Of a stretch of 64,000 nucleotides of DNA, positions 1 through 7,899 are shown in pieces. Made by a program: the position numbers and the translations under genes. The DNA is taken from NCBI RefSeq assembly GCF_027286305.1, contig NZ_CP114599.1, positions 1,364,001 to 1,428,000 of the forward strand. Direction: 5' to 3'. The stretch is from Phenylobacterium sp. NIBR 498073. GTDB taxonomy: Bacteria > Pseudomonadota > Alphaproteobacteria > Caulobacterales > Caulobacteraceae. The notes under the pieces were generated by a model. It did no database searches. It was not told where the DNA came from and saw nothing but the letters and a program-made list of their open reading frames with translations. Position 1 is the first letter of the stretch, and each line of letters opens with the position of its first letter.

Positions 1-130
1 CAACACCACCCAGGGCGATGCGGGCGGGCGTCCGGCCTACTTCGTGCAGTGGCAGACCAACGACGGCCGCGTGATCATCTTCGTGGTCGACGCCCAAAGC
101 GGCCAGATCATCTCTCGCCAGGGCGGCTGA
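1..130 (+). CDS. PepSY-domain protein, C-terminal end only
   Basis: The gene enters from outside the window; only its last 42 codons (frame from base 2) are present, ending in TGA. The fragment reads through YFVQWQTNDGRVIIFVVDAQSG, close to the final beta-hairpin and DARTG-like turn of PepSY domains, which are found in small periplasmic proteins and peptidase propeptides. It lies 8 bp upstream of a PhoP-type regulator with the regulator's ribosome site in between, so the three genes probably form one operon. PepSY proteins often precede such two-component pairs and may modulate the sensor; that role is inferred from position only. Confidence 0.65.
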   Translation, partial: NTTQGDAGGRPAYFVQWQTNDGRVIIFVVDAQSGQIISRQGG

Positions 131-138
131 GGAGTTCC

Positions 139-831
139 ATGCGTATTCTACTGGTCGAGGACGATCCAGACCTGTCGCGCCAGCTCAAGGCGGCGCTCGG
201 CGACGCCGGCTATGCGGTGGACCACGCCGCGGACGGCGAAGAGGCCCAGTTCCTGGGCGAGACCGAACCCTATGACGCGGTGATCCTGGACCTGGGTTTG
301 CCCAAGGTCGACGGGGTGTCGGTGCTGGAGCGCTGGCGGCGCGAGAGCATGGCGGTGCCGGTGCTGATCCTGACCGCGCGCGGCGCCTGGAGCGAAAAGG
401 TCGCCGGCTTCGACGCCGGGGCCGACGATTACCTGACCAAGCCGTTCCACACCGAGGAGCTGCTGGCCCGCCTGCGCGCGCTGCTGCGCCGGTCGGCCGG
501 CCATGCGGCGCCGAGCCTGTCGCTGGGCGGCCTGCGCCTCGATCCACGTGCGGCCCGGGCCAGCGTCAATGGCGAGCCGCTGCGGCTGACCTCGCTGGAA
601 TACCGCCTGCTGCATTATCTGATGATGCACCAGGGGCGGGTCATCAGCCGGACCGAACTGGTCGAGCACCTCTACGACCAGGACTTCGACCGCGATTCCA
701 ACACCATCGAGGTGTTCATCGGCCGGCTGCGCAAGAAGATCGGCGCCGAACGGATCGAGACCGTCCGCGGCCTCGGCTACCGGCTGACCGCTCCGGCCGA
801 GGAACTGGGGGGCGGGGCGGCCGGCTCGTGA
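139..831 (+). CDS. OmpR/PhoP-family response regulator
   Basis: A 230-residue DNA-binding response regulator. The receiver domain occupies about residues 1-115, with the acidic pocket E7-D8-D9, phospho-acceptor D51 (VILDLGLP) and K101 (LTKPF). A winged-helix effector follows at about 130-222 (LTSLEYRLL, the TIEVFIGRLRKKI recognition region, then VRGLGYRL). An in-frame ATG upstream is possible, but this start has GGAG at 131-134 and begins exactly at the receiver strand MRILLVEDD. Its stop overlaps the start of the kinase that follows, so the pair is co-translated. It resembles the PhoP branch; the stimulus cannot be read from the sequence. Confidence 0.93.
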   Translation: MRILLVEDDPDLSRQLKAALGDAGYAVDHAADGEEAQFLGETEPYDAVILDLGLPKVDGVSVLERWRRESMAVPVLILTARGAWSEKVAGFDAGADDYLTKPFHTEELLARLRALLRRSAGHAAPSLSLGGLRLDPRAARASVNGEPLRLTSLEYRLLHYLMMHQGRVISRTELVEHLYDQDFDRDSNTIEVFIGRLRKKIGAERIETVRGLGYRLTAPAEELGGGAAGS

Positions 832-2216
832 CCATGCCGACCCTCGGCCAGCCCTCGCTCGTCCGGCGGCTGGTGATCCTGGCCGCGGGCTGGAGCCTGG
901 CCGTCCTGGTGGTCTGCGCGCTGGTCCTGGCCCTGCTGTTCCAGCAGGCGGCGTTGCGCCGCTTCGACCAGGGACTTTCCGAACTGATCGACAACCTGAC
1001 CGCCGGCACGACCATCGCCGAGAAGGGCGAGGTGGTCGCGCCGGCCCTGACCGACCTGCGCGCGCTGCGCGCCTTTTCCGGCAAGTACTGGCAGATCGCC
1101 GAGCCCGGAGAGGGCGGCAAGCTGCGGGTGCTGGTGCGCTCGCGCTCGCTCTGGGACAGCGAACTGAAGTCTCCGCCCGACATCGTCGGCCGCCTCGACG
1201 CCGAGCCCGGCAAGCCGATCTCGTACGACACCTTCGGCCCGCTAAATGAGCCGCTGCGGGCGATGGCGACCCAGGCCAAGTTGCCGGGACGCGCTGCGCC
1301 GGTGGTGTTCATGGCCGCCGAGGACCGCAGCCCCGTCGACCGCGACGTGAGAGGCTTCGTCACCGCCACCGCGATCGCCTTCGTTTTCCTGGCGGTCGGC
1401 ATGATCGCCGCGGTGGTCATTCAGGTCCGGGTCGGCCTCAACCCGCTGTTCGCCCTGCGCCGCGAGGTGGCCTCCGTGCGCCGTGGCAAGGCCGAACGCG
1501 TGCAGCGTGCCTATCCCAGCGAACTGTCGCCGCTGGCCGACGAGCTCAACGCCCTGATGGCCCACAACCAGGAGGTCGTCGAGCGCCAGCGGACCCATGT
1601 CGGCAACCTCGCCCACGCGCTGAAGACGCCGCTGTCGGTGATGCTGACCGAGGCGCGCCAGACCGGCGGGCCGCTAGCCGACGTGGTCGAAAGCCAGGCC
1701 GAGGCCATGCGCATGCAGGTTGATCATCACCTGCGCCGGGCCCGGGCGGCCGCGCGGACCCAAGGTTCGGGCGAGCGCACCTTGGTGGCCGACGTGCTCG
1801 ACGAGTTGTCGCGCACCCTGGAACGCATCTTCATGGACAAGGGTGTCGAGATCGACTGGGACGCCGACGACGACCTCTATTTCCACGGCGAACGCCAGGA
1901 CCTGCTGGAGCTGGCCGGCAACGCGATGGAGAACGCCGGCAAGTGGTGCAAGGGGCGGGTCCGCGTTCGCGCCGCCGCTGCGCCGGGCGAGCGCCTGCGC
2001 CTGAGCGTCGAGGACGACGGCGAGGGGCTGACCCCGCAACAGCGTGAGGCGGTCGTGCGGCGCGGCGAGCGGCTGGACGAAAGCGCGCCGGGCTCGGGGC
2101 TTGGCCTGTCGATCGTCGATGAACTGGCCCGAGCCTACGGCGGTTCGCTGAAGCTGGGCGAGGCGCGGCTGGGCGGGCTTCTGGTCGAGCTCGATCTGCC
2201 GCGCGCTGAGGCCTGA
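828..2216 (+). CDS. PhoQ-like sensor histidine kinase
   Basis: A 462-residue membrane sensor kinase, partner of the preceding regulator. TM1 lies at about residues 15-38 and TM2 at about 177-200, enclosing a periplasmic sensor of roughly 135 residues. A HAMP-like linker follows, then the dimerisation helix with H263 in the H-box LAHALKTPLS, an N-box around NAMENAGKW and the ATP-lid glycines GSGLGLSIV. The HALKTPL variant is typical of the PhoQ/FeuQ-like kinases of alphaproteobacteria. The GTG at 828 overlaps the regulator stop; the ATG at 834 is an alternative two codons later. Confidence 0.9.
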   Translation: MTMPTLGQPSLVRRLVILAAGWSLAVLVVCALVLALLFQQAALRRFDQGLSELIDNLTAGTTIAEKGEVVAPALTDLRALRAFSGKYWQIAEPGEGGKLRVLVRSRSLWDSELKSPPDIVGRLDAEPGKPISYDTFGPLNEPLRAMATQAKLPGRAAPVVFMAAEDRSPVDRDVRGFVTATAIAFVFLAVGMIAAVVIQVRVGLNPLFALRREVASVRRGKAERVQRAYPSELSPLADELNALMAHNQEVVERQRTHVGNLAHALKTPLSVMLTEARQTGGPLADVVESQAEAMRMQVDHHLRRARAAARTQGSGERTLVADVLDELSRTLERIFMDKGVEIDWDADDDLYFHGERQDLLELAGNAMENAGKWCKGRVRVRAAAAPGERLRLSVEDDGEGLTPQQREAVVRRGERLDESAPGSGLGLSIVDELARAYGGSLKLGEARLGGLLVELDLPRAEA

Positions 2217-2307
2217 TTTTGCAGGACATTTCGTAAATCCTTAACTCGGCGGCGCGATGTTCACGACATGCGGGAGACGTGCGCCCGCAGTGGAGCGTCT
2301 TTGCAAA

Positions 2308-3702
2308 ATGGCCGGCCTGCCCGACGCCAAGATCGACATTGTGCGCACCCTCGTGGCCGGCGCGCCCGACAAGGTGGTCAGCGGCCTGCGCAACGCGTTG
2401 GCGGCGGCGGACGGCGACACGGCCCTGGCCGGGGTGCGCCGGGTGGTCGAGGCCGAGGTGGCCGAGCGGACCCTGCGCAACAAGGCGCTGCAGCCCATCG
2501 CGCCGCTGTTCGTCGATCGGCGCGGCGATCCCGACCGCCTGGCGTTTCCGCCGCGCGCCCTGCCGATGCTTTGGCGCGCCCTGCGCGACGTCGCCGGCGA
2601 GGATGTCGCGAGCGCGGCCCTGGTCATGGCCGACTTCGAACCCGGCGTGACCTCGAACGAGGCCTTCGACCGGCTGACCGCGCGGCTGGTGGAGGAGATC
2701 GAGGCGCGCACCCAGCGCGACATCATCGCGGCCCTGGACATTGTGGAGGCGGACCAGGCGGGCGGCGCGGCGACGCTGCGGAGCTGCCTGGCGATGTCGC
2801 CGGTGGTGCGCAGGGCGACTGAGAAGCTGCCCGAGTGGATCAACCGCACCACGCAGGAACGGGCCGCGGCCGCCCGGCTGGCCTATCGCGATGCCTGCCG
2901 CGCCGGCGACGACGCCGGGCCGCGGTTCTTTGAGATGCTAGGCGCCCAGCTCGCCGAGCCGTGGACCATCTTGCGGATCGTCTCGGCGGTCATGGACCAT
3001 CCGACCGAAAGCTACCTGTCCGGATCGGAGCTGGCTGCGTTCGCCACCCGGCTGATGGACTCGGTCGACGCCAACTTGAAGCTCGTGGCCGCCTTTGACC
3101 TGAACGGGGGCGCGCCGACCGGCGAGGTCGCGGCCGCCACGGTCGAGATCCTCACCCTGCAGGTCACCGAGCTGGAAAACGCCATCGACCTGGCGCGGGA
3201 AGGCGGCTGGGGCGCACGAATCCAGAAACAGAAGCAATCCCTGGCTGGGGTGGTCGAGAAGCGCCTGCGCGAGTTGCCGCGATTGCAGGCGGCGGCCTTG
3301 CCGAGCCAGAGGGTACGGGTGGCGCGGGCCCTGGTCGCAGAACCGGAGCTGACCTCGCCCCCGGATCAAGGCCACGTGGAGCGTTGCCGCAGCCTGCTCA
3401 GCTTCGCCGAGGGAATCCGCGCCAGCGCCAACTACGGCGGCTTCGCTTCCACGCGGGCCAAGGTGATGGAGGCGGCCGGCGAGGCGCTCGATCAATATGT
3501 CGAGGACGTGCTGGCCCGCGTCCGGGACGGGGAGGCGGCGGACCGCGAGGTCGCGGCCCTGCGACTGCAGGTCGCCGCCGAGTTCGCCGGCCTGATCCAC
3601 GAACCGCGCGCCCGCGAGATTGTTCGGCGTCGCGCCGCCAGCGCATTCGGCGCGGTCACGGCGCCGCGACCGGCCTGGGAGGATCCGGCCCGGCCGCTGT
3701 AA
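2308..3702 (+). CDS. Conserved hypothetical helical protein
   Basis: A 464-residue protein I do not recognise. It is rich in Ala, Arg, Glu and Leu, predicted almost entirely helical, with no signal peptide or membrane segment, so probably cytoplasmic. Repeated amphipathic helices of 30-40 residues suggest a scaffold or alpha-solenoid. I prefer the ATG at 2308: GGAG lies at 2292-2295, and the 17 codons between an earlier ATG at 2257 and this point do not show the strong third-position G/C bias of the rest. It sits between a two-component pair and the ccm genes, 60 bp before ccmI, but nothing in it points to cytochrome assembly. Confidence 0.75.
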   Translation: MAGLPDAKIDIVRTLVAGAPDKVVSGLRNALAAADGDTALAGVRRVVEAEVAERTLRNKALQPIAPLFVDRRGDPDRLAFPPRALPMLWRALRDVAGEDVASAALVMADFEPGVTSNEAFDRLTARLVEEIEARTQRDIIAALDIVEADQAGGAATLRSCLAMSPVVRRATEKLPEWINRTTQERAAAARLAYRDACRAGDDAGPRFFEMLGAQLAEPWTILRIVSAVMDHPTESYLSGSELAAFATRLMDSVDANLKLVAAFDLNGGAPTGEVAAATVEILTLQVTELENAIDLAREGGWGARIQKQKQSLAGVVEKRLRELPRLQAAALPSQRVRVARALVAEPELTSPPDQGHVERCRSLLSFAEGIRASANYGGFASTRAKVMEAAGEALDQYVEDVLARVRDGEAADREVAALRLQVAAEFAGLIHEPRAREIVRRRAASAFGAVTAPRPAWEDPARPL

Positions 3703-3762
3703 ACTCGGCCTGCGCCCATCGGACCTGTGGAACTGGGGCCGTCTTTCGGCTAAAGCCGCGCC

Positions 3763-4839
3763 ATGATCGCGTTCTGGGTGGTTGCGGGCGTGCTTTCTGC
3801 GCTCTGCGCTGGTCTCGTTCTCTGGAAGTCGGCCCGCGCGGCGGCGCTCGCCGGCGCCGATGATCCGACCGCGGCGGTTTACCGCCGCCAGCTGCGCGAA
3901 ATCGACGATTTGGCCGAGCGCGGCCTCATTCCCGCTTCCGAACGGGCTATCGCTCATGCGGAGGCCGCCCGCCGCCTGCTTGGCGCTTCCGACGCCAAGG
4001 CATCGCCCTGGACGGTCGATCTTTCGCAACGCAAGGCGGTGCTGGCGTTTGCGGCCCTGACGCCGCTGCTGGCGCTGGGTCTTTACTTCGCGGTCGGCTC
4101 GCCGGGCATGGCCGACCAGCCGTTCAAGGCGCGGGTTGCGGCCTGGCGCGGCGCCGACCCGTCCGCGCTGACGCCGCCTGAAATGGCGGTGGTGCTGAAG
4201 TCGCTGATCGCCGAGCGCGGGGGCGACCCCGAGGCCTATGGGTTCCTGGCCCAGGCCGAAATGGCGTCCGACAATCCCGACGCCGCCGCGCGCGCGCTGC
4301 GCCGCGCAATCGAGCTGGCCCCGGGCCGCGCCGATCTCTGGGAAGGGCTGGGCGAAGTGCTGGTCGTCCAGGCTCAAGGCGAGGTCACGCCCCAGGCGCA
4401 GCGCGCCTTCCAGGAGGCGGTGAAGCGCGATCCGAAGTCGGTCAGCGCCCGTTTCCATCTGGCCCGGGCTCAAGTCGCCGCCGGCCAGCGGGCCGAGGGC
4501 CTGGCCGCCTGGCGCGCGCTCGCGGCGGAGCTGCCGGCGACCGATCCGCGCCGCGCGGCCGTGCAGCAGGTCATCGCCGAGGCTGCGGGTGCGCCGGCGC
4601 CGAAGTTCGACAACGCCCAGATGGCGGCCGTGGAGGGCATGGTCGCCAGCCTTGCGGCCAAGCTCGAGGACGAGCCTGACGATCCTGAGGGCTGGGTGCG
4701 CTTGGTCCGCTCCTACGCGGTGCTCGGCGACACGGCCAAGCGCGATGCGACTTTGACGGAAGCCAAGGCGCGTTACGCCGGCAAGGCCGATGTTCTCAAG
4801 GCCCTGGACCTGGCGGCGAAGACGGAACCGATGCGATGA
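3763..4839 (+). CDS. ccmI: Cytochrome c maturation protein CcmI
   Basis: A 358-residue apocytochrome c chaperone. In System I maturation CcmI holds the unfolded apocytochrome C-terminus and hands it to the CcmF/H haem-lyase complex at the periplasmic face. The N-terminal segment (residues 2-24) is a membrane anchor, followed by the family region YRRQLREIDDLAERGLI. A second TM lies near 92-110, and TPR helices fill the C-terminal half (AYGFLAQAEM, RALRRAIELAPGRADLW, SARFHLARAQVAAG). It is the first gene of a run with ccmE, ccmF and ccmH, its stop overlapping the ccmE start by four bases. Length and order are normal for alphaproteobacteria. Confidence 0.92.
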   Translation: MIAFWVVAGVLSALCAGLVLWKSARAAALAGADDPTAAVYRRQLREIDDLAERGLIPASERAIAHAEAARRLLGASDAKASPWTVDLSQRKAVLAFAALTPLLALGLYFAVGSPGMADQPFKARVAAWRGADPSALTPPEMAVVLKSLIAERGGDPEAYGFLAQAEMASDNPDAAARALRRAIELAPGRADLWEGLGEVLVVQAQGEVTPQAQRAFQEAVKRDPKSVSARFHLARAQVAAGQRAEGLAAWRALAAELPATDPRRAAVQQVIAEAAGAPAPKFDNAQMAAVEGMVASLAAKLEDEPDDPEGWVRLVRSYAVLGDTAKRDATLTEAKARYAGKADVLKALDLAAKTEPMR

Positions 4840-5333
4840 GCGGCTGGCTGCCCAAATCCCCGAAGGCGCGTAGGCGCCTCTATCTGGTGGCCGCCATCGC
4901 GCCGGTGCTGGCGCTTGCGGTCGGGCTGACCCTGTGGGGTCTCTCGGATTCGATCTCGTTCTTCTACACCCCGGCGCAGGCGGCCGAGGCCAAGCCGCCG
5001 GTCGGCCGCTCGATCCAGCTCGGCGGGCTGGTGCAGCCGGGCAGCGTCGTCAAGCATCCGGACGGACGCGTCGAGTTCGTGGTCTCTGACCAACTGGCCT
5101 CGACCAAGGTCAGCTATTCCGGCGACCTGCCGGACCTGTTCCGCGAAGGTCAGGGCATTGTCGCGACCGGCGCGTTCCAGGCCGATGGCGACTTCAAGGC
5201 CAAGCAGGTGCTGGCCAAGCACGACGAGAAGTACATGCCGCGCGAGGTCGCCAAGGCCATCAAGGAGCAGGGCGAGTGGCGCGGCGAAGGCGCGCCGGCG
5301 CCCAGCTATTCTGCGGAACCGGCGGCGCGATGA
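4836..5333 (+). CDS. ccmE: Cytochrome c-type haem chaperone CcmE
   Basis: A 165-residue periplasmic haem chaperone anchored by one N-terminal TM (residues 16-36). It receives haem covalently and passes it to the CcmF/H lyase. The haem-binding His is H129 in LAKHDEKYMP, with the conserved Tyr at 133. The OB-fold core, including RIQLGGLV-like and VVKHPDGRVEFVVSD strands, spans about 55-130, and the flexible tail carries GEWRGEG. The ATG overlaps the ccmI stop (ATGA), and the gene's own stop overlaps the ccmF ATG, so translation is probably coupled through the operon. Confidence 0.95.
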   Translation: MSGWLPKSPKARRRLYLVAAIAPVLALAVGLTLWGLSDSISFFYTPAQAAEAKPPVGRSIQLGGLVQPGSVVKHPDGRVEFVVSDQLASTKVSYSGDLPDLFREGQGIVATGAFQADGDFKAKQVLAKHDEKYMPREVAKAIKEQGEWRGEGAPAPSYSAEPAAR

Positions 5334-7306
5334 TCGTCGAAATCGGGGCGTTTTCGCTGGCGCTGGCCCTGGCGCTGTCCGTCGCTCAGTCGCTGGTTGG
5401 GGGGCTCGCCCGTTGGCGGCGCTCGCCGGTGATGGCCGGGGCGGCGCAGGGCGCGGCGATCGGCGCCTTCGTGGCGCTGCTCGTCGCCTTCGCAGCGCTG
5501 ATGTACGCGTTCGTGACCTCTGACTTCTCGGTCGCCAACGTCGCGGCCAACTCCCACACCGCCAAACCGCTGCTCTACCGCGTGGCCGGGACCTGGGGCA
5601 GCCACGAAGGCTCGATGCTGCTGTGGTGTCTGGCGCTGACCGGCTGCGGCGCGGCGGTGGCGCTGTACGGCCGCGACCTGCCGGCGGGCTTGAAGACCCT
5701 GACCATCGCGGTGCAGGGCCTGCTGGGCGTCGTCTTCCTGGCCTATACGGTCTTCGCCTCTAACCCATTCAACCGCGTGCTCAACGCGCCGGTCGAGGGG
5801 CGCTCACTCAATCCGCTGCTGCAGGACCCCGCGCTCGCCTTCCACCCGCCGGCGCTCTACGTCGGCTATGTCGGCATGTCGGTGGTGTTCTCGTTCGCGG
5901 TCGCGGCCCTGATCGAAGGCCGCGTCGACGCGGCCTGGGCGCGCTGGGTGCGGCCCTGGACCCTGGCGGCGTGGAGCGCCCTAACCGTGGGCATCACGCT
6001 CGGCGCATTCTGGGCCTACTACGAACTCGGCTGGGGCGGCTGGTGGTTCTGGGACCCGGTCGAGAACGCCAGCTTCATGCCCTGGCTCATCGCCGCGGCC
6101 CTGCTGCACTCGGCGATCGTCACCGAAAAGCGCGGCGCGCTGGCCGGCTGGACCGTGTTCCTGGCGTTGGCGGCCTTCACCTTCTCGATGCTGGGCGCCT
6201 TCCTGGTGCGCTCGGGGGTGCTGACCTCGGTACACGCCTTTGCGGTCGACCCGACCCGCGGGGTGCTGCTGCTGACCATCCTGGGCGTCACCGCCGGCGC
6301 CGGCTTCGCCCTGTTCGCCTGGCGCGCGCCGCTGTTCGCCCGCGGCGGGGTCTTCGCCCCCGTCAGCCGCGAAAGCACGCTGGTGCTCAACAACATCCTG
6401 CTGGCGGCGGCGACCGCCACGGTCCTGCTCGGCACGCTCTACCCGCTGATGCGCGAGGCGGCGACCGGGGAGGCGATCTCAGTCGGTCCCCCGTTCTTCA
6501 ACCTGACCTTCACCCCGCTGATGGCGGCCCTGGCCATCATCCTTCCCGCCGGGCCGCTGCTGGCCTGGAAGCGCGGCGACCTGAACGGCGTCGTCCAGCG
6601 CCTCTGGCTGGCCGCGCTGATCGCGCTCGCCTGCGGCCTGGCCGCCTACGCCCTGATCAGCCCGCGCAAGGCGTTTTCCGCCGCCGGCGTGGCGATGGGC
6701 GCCTGGCTGGTGATCGGGGCGCTGGTCGAGCTGGCCGAGCGCACCCGGATGTTCCGCGTTTCGGCGGCCGAGACCTTGCGGCGGCTCGGCGGCCTGCCGC
6801 GCGGCGCCTGGGGCATGACCCTGGCGCACCTGGGCCTGGGGGTGTTCGTGCTCGGCGCCTGCTTCGAGACCGGATGGAAACTCGAGGCCGCTGAGACCCT
6901 GCCGATCGGCGGACGGCTGAACCTTGGCGAGTACAGCCTCGTGCTCGACGACATCCGTGGGGTCGAAGGGCCGAACTACGAGGCCGAGCGGGGCCTGCTG
7001 CGGGCCTTCAAGGGCGAGACGCAGATTTGCGCCCCCAAGCCCGAGCGCCGCTTCTATCCGGCCGGCGGCCAGACCACGACCGAGGTGGCGATCTGTACGC
7101 GTGGTCTGGATCACCTCTATGTCGTGCTTGGTGAGCGGCGTGACGCCGCTGGCGAACCGGTCTGGCTGGTGCGCGGCTATTGGAACCCCTGGGCGCTGCT
7201 GATCTTCATCGGTCCGGCGATCATGGCGCTCGGCGGCGTGGTTTCGTTGTCCGATCGCCGGCTGCGCCTGGCGGCCGGCCGCAAGCAGCAGGCGGTCGCC
7301 GCATGA
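5330..7306 (+). CDS. ccmF: Haem lyase subunit CcmF
   Basis: A 658-residue polytopic inner-membrane protein, the haem-handling subunit of the System I cytochrome c synthetase. The WWD signature is present as WGGWWFWDPVENASFMPWL, flanked by many hydrophobic helices and the expected periplasmic loop histidines. The C-terminal periplasmic domain (about residues 520-620) precedes a final TM (LLIFIGPAIMALGGVVSLS). The start is the ATG at 5330, overlapping the ccmE stop; an open frame extends farther upstream but lies inside ccmE. The gene overlaps ccmH by four bases at its end. The thioredoxin-like CcmG gene often found here is missing. Confidence 0.96.
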   Translation: MIVEIGAFSLALALALSVAQSLVGGLARWRRSPVMAGAAQGAAIGAFVALLVAFAALMYAFVTSDFSVANVAANSHTAKPLLYRVAGTWGSHEGSMLLWCLALTGCGAAVALYGRDLPAGLKTLTIAVQGLLGVVFLAYTVFASNPFNRVLNAPVEGRSLNPLLQDPALAFHPPALYVGYVGMSVVFSFAVAALIEGRVDAAWARWVRPWTLAAWSALTVGITLGAFWAYYELGWGGWWFWDPVENASFMPWLIAAALLHSAIVTEKRGALAGWTVFLALAAFTFSMLGAFLVRSGVLTSVHAFAVDPTRGVLLLTILGVTAGAGFALFAWRAPLFARGGVFAPVSRESTLVLNNILLAAATATVLLGTLYPLMREAATGEAISVGPPFFNLTFTPLMAALAIILPAGPLLAWKRGDLNGVVQRLWLAALIALACGLAAYALISPRKAFSAAGVAMGAWLVIGALVELAERTRMFRVSAAETLRRLGGLPRGAWGMTLAHLGLGVFVLGACFETGWKLEAAETLPIGGRLNLGEYSLVLDDIRGVEGPNYEAERGLLRAFKGETQICAPKPERRFYPAGGQTTTEVAICTRGLDHLYVVLGERRDAAGEPVWLVRGYWNPWALLIFIGPAIMALGGVVSLSDRRLRLAAGRKQQAVAA

Positions 7307-7740
7307 AGCGGCTGGCGGCGATCCTGGGCGCGGTGCTCTGCATCGCCGCGGCGTCCGACCCGGCCGAGCGGCTGCCCGACCCGGCGCAGGAGGCGCGCGC
7401 GCGCGAACTCTTCCGCGAGGTCCGCTGCCTGGTCTGCCAGAACGAGTCGATCGACGATTCCAACGCTGAACTGGCCGCCGACCTGCGCCGGCTGGTGCGC
7501 GAGGAGGTCAAGGCCGGCAAGACCGACGCCGAGGTGCGCAAACACCTGACCGACCGCTATGGCGAGTTCGTGCTGCTCAAGCCGGCCTTCTCGCTGGGCA
7601 ACGCCGCGCTGTGGGGCGCGCCAGTGGTGGTGCTGCTGCTGGGCCTGTGGCTGCTGCTGCGCACCCTGCGCAATCGCCCGGCGGACGAGGCGCTGTCGCC
7701 TGAGGAAGCCGCGCGCCTGGACGACCTGTCGCGCGATTGA
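7303..7740 (+). CDS. ccmH: Cytochrome c maturation thiol protein CcmH (CcmL/CycL type)
   Basis: A 145-residue membrane-anchored thiol oxidoreductase that keeps or resolves the apocytochrome CXXCH cysteines for haem ligation. A signal or anchor segment is at residues 2-18. The family motif RCLVCQNESIDDSN carries the redox cysteine pair, then comes the three-helix domain ending GEFVLLKPAFS, and a C-terminal TM at about 101-118. The length fits the short CcmH/CycL form, without the TPR half, which here is the separate ccmI. It starts on an ATGA overlap with ccmF and ends the ccm run. Confidence 0.94.
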   Translation: MKRLAAILGAVLCIAAASDPAERLPDPAQEARARELFREVRCLVCQNESIDDSNAELAADLRRLVREEVKAGKTDAEVRKHLTDRYGEFVLLKPAFSLGNAALWGAPVVVLLLGLWLLLRTLRNRPADEALSPEEAARLDDLSRD

Positions 7741-7743
7741 GCA

Positions 7744-7794
7744 GCGTGACAAGATTGCGCCAAACATTGAACGCTATGAAGAGCCGAGCGTGAC
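7744..7794 (+). promoter_or_regulatory. Paired GCGTGAC direct repeat upstream of degP
   Basis: The heptamer GCGTGAC occurs at 7744-7750 and again at 7788-7794 in the 159-bp gap before the protease gene. The 44-bp spacing is close to four helical turns, so two sites would lie on the same face of the DNA. The regulator is unknown; the OmpR-type regulator encoded just downstream is a natural candidate. Short heptamers recur by chance, so this is tentative. Confidence 0.25.
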
Positions 7795-7899
7795 CTAAAC
7801 GTAACTTGAGAGACATTGCGCTCTTTGGCATCGAACATAGGTTGTCGGGGACGTGCTCGTGTTATCTGACACCGGCGCCCACAGGGAAATTGAAGGCTT

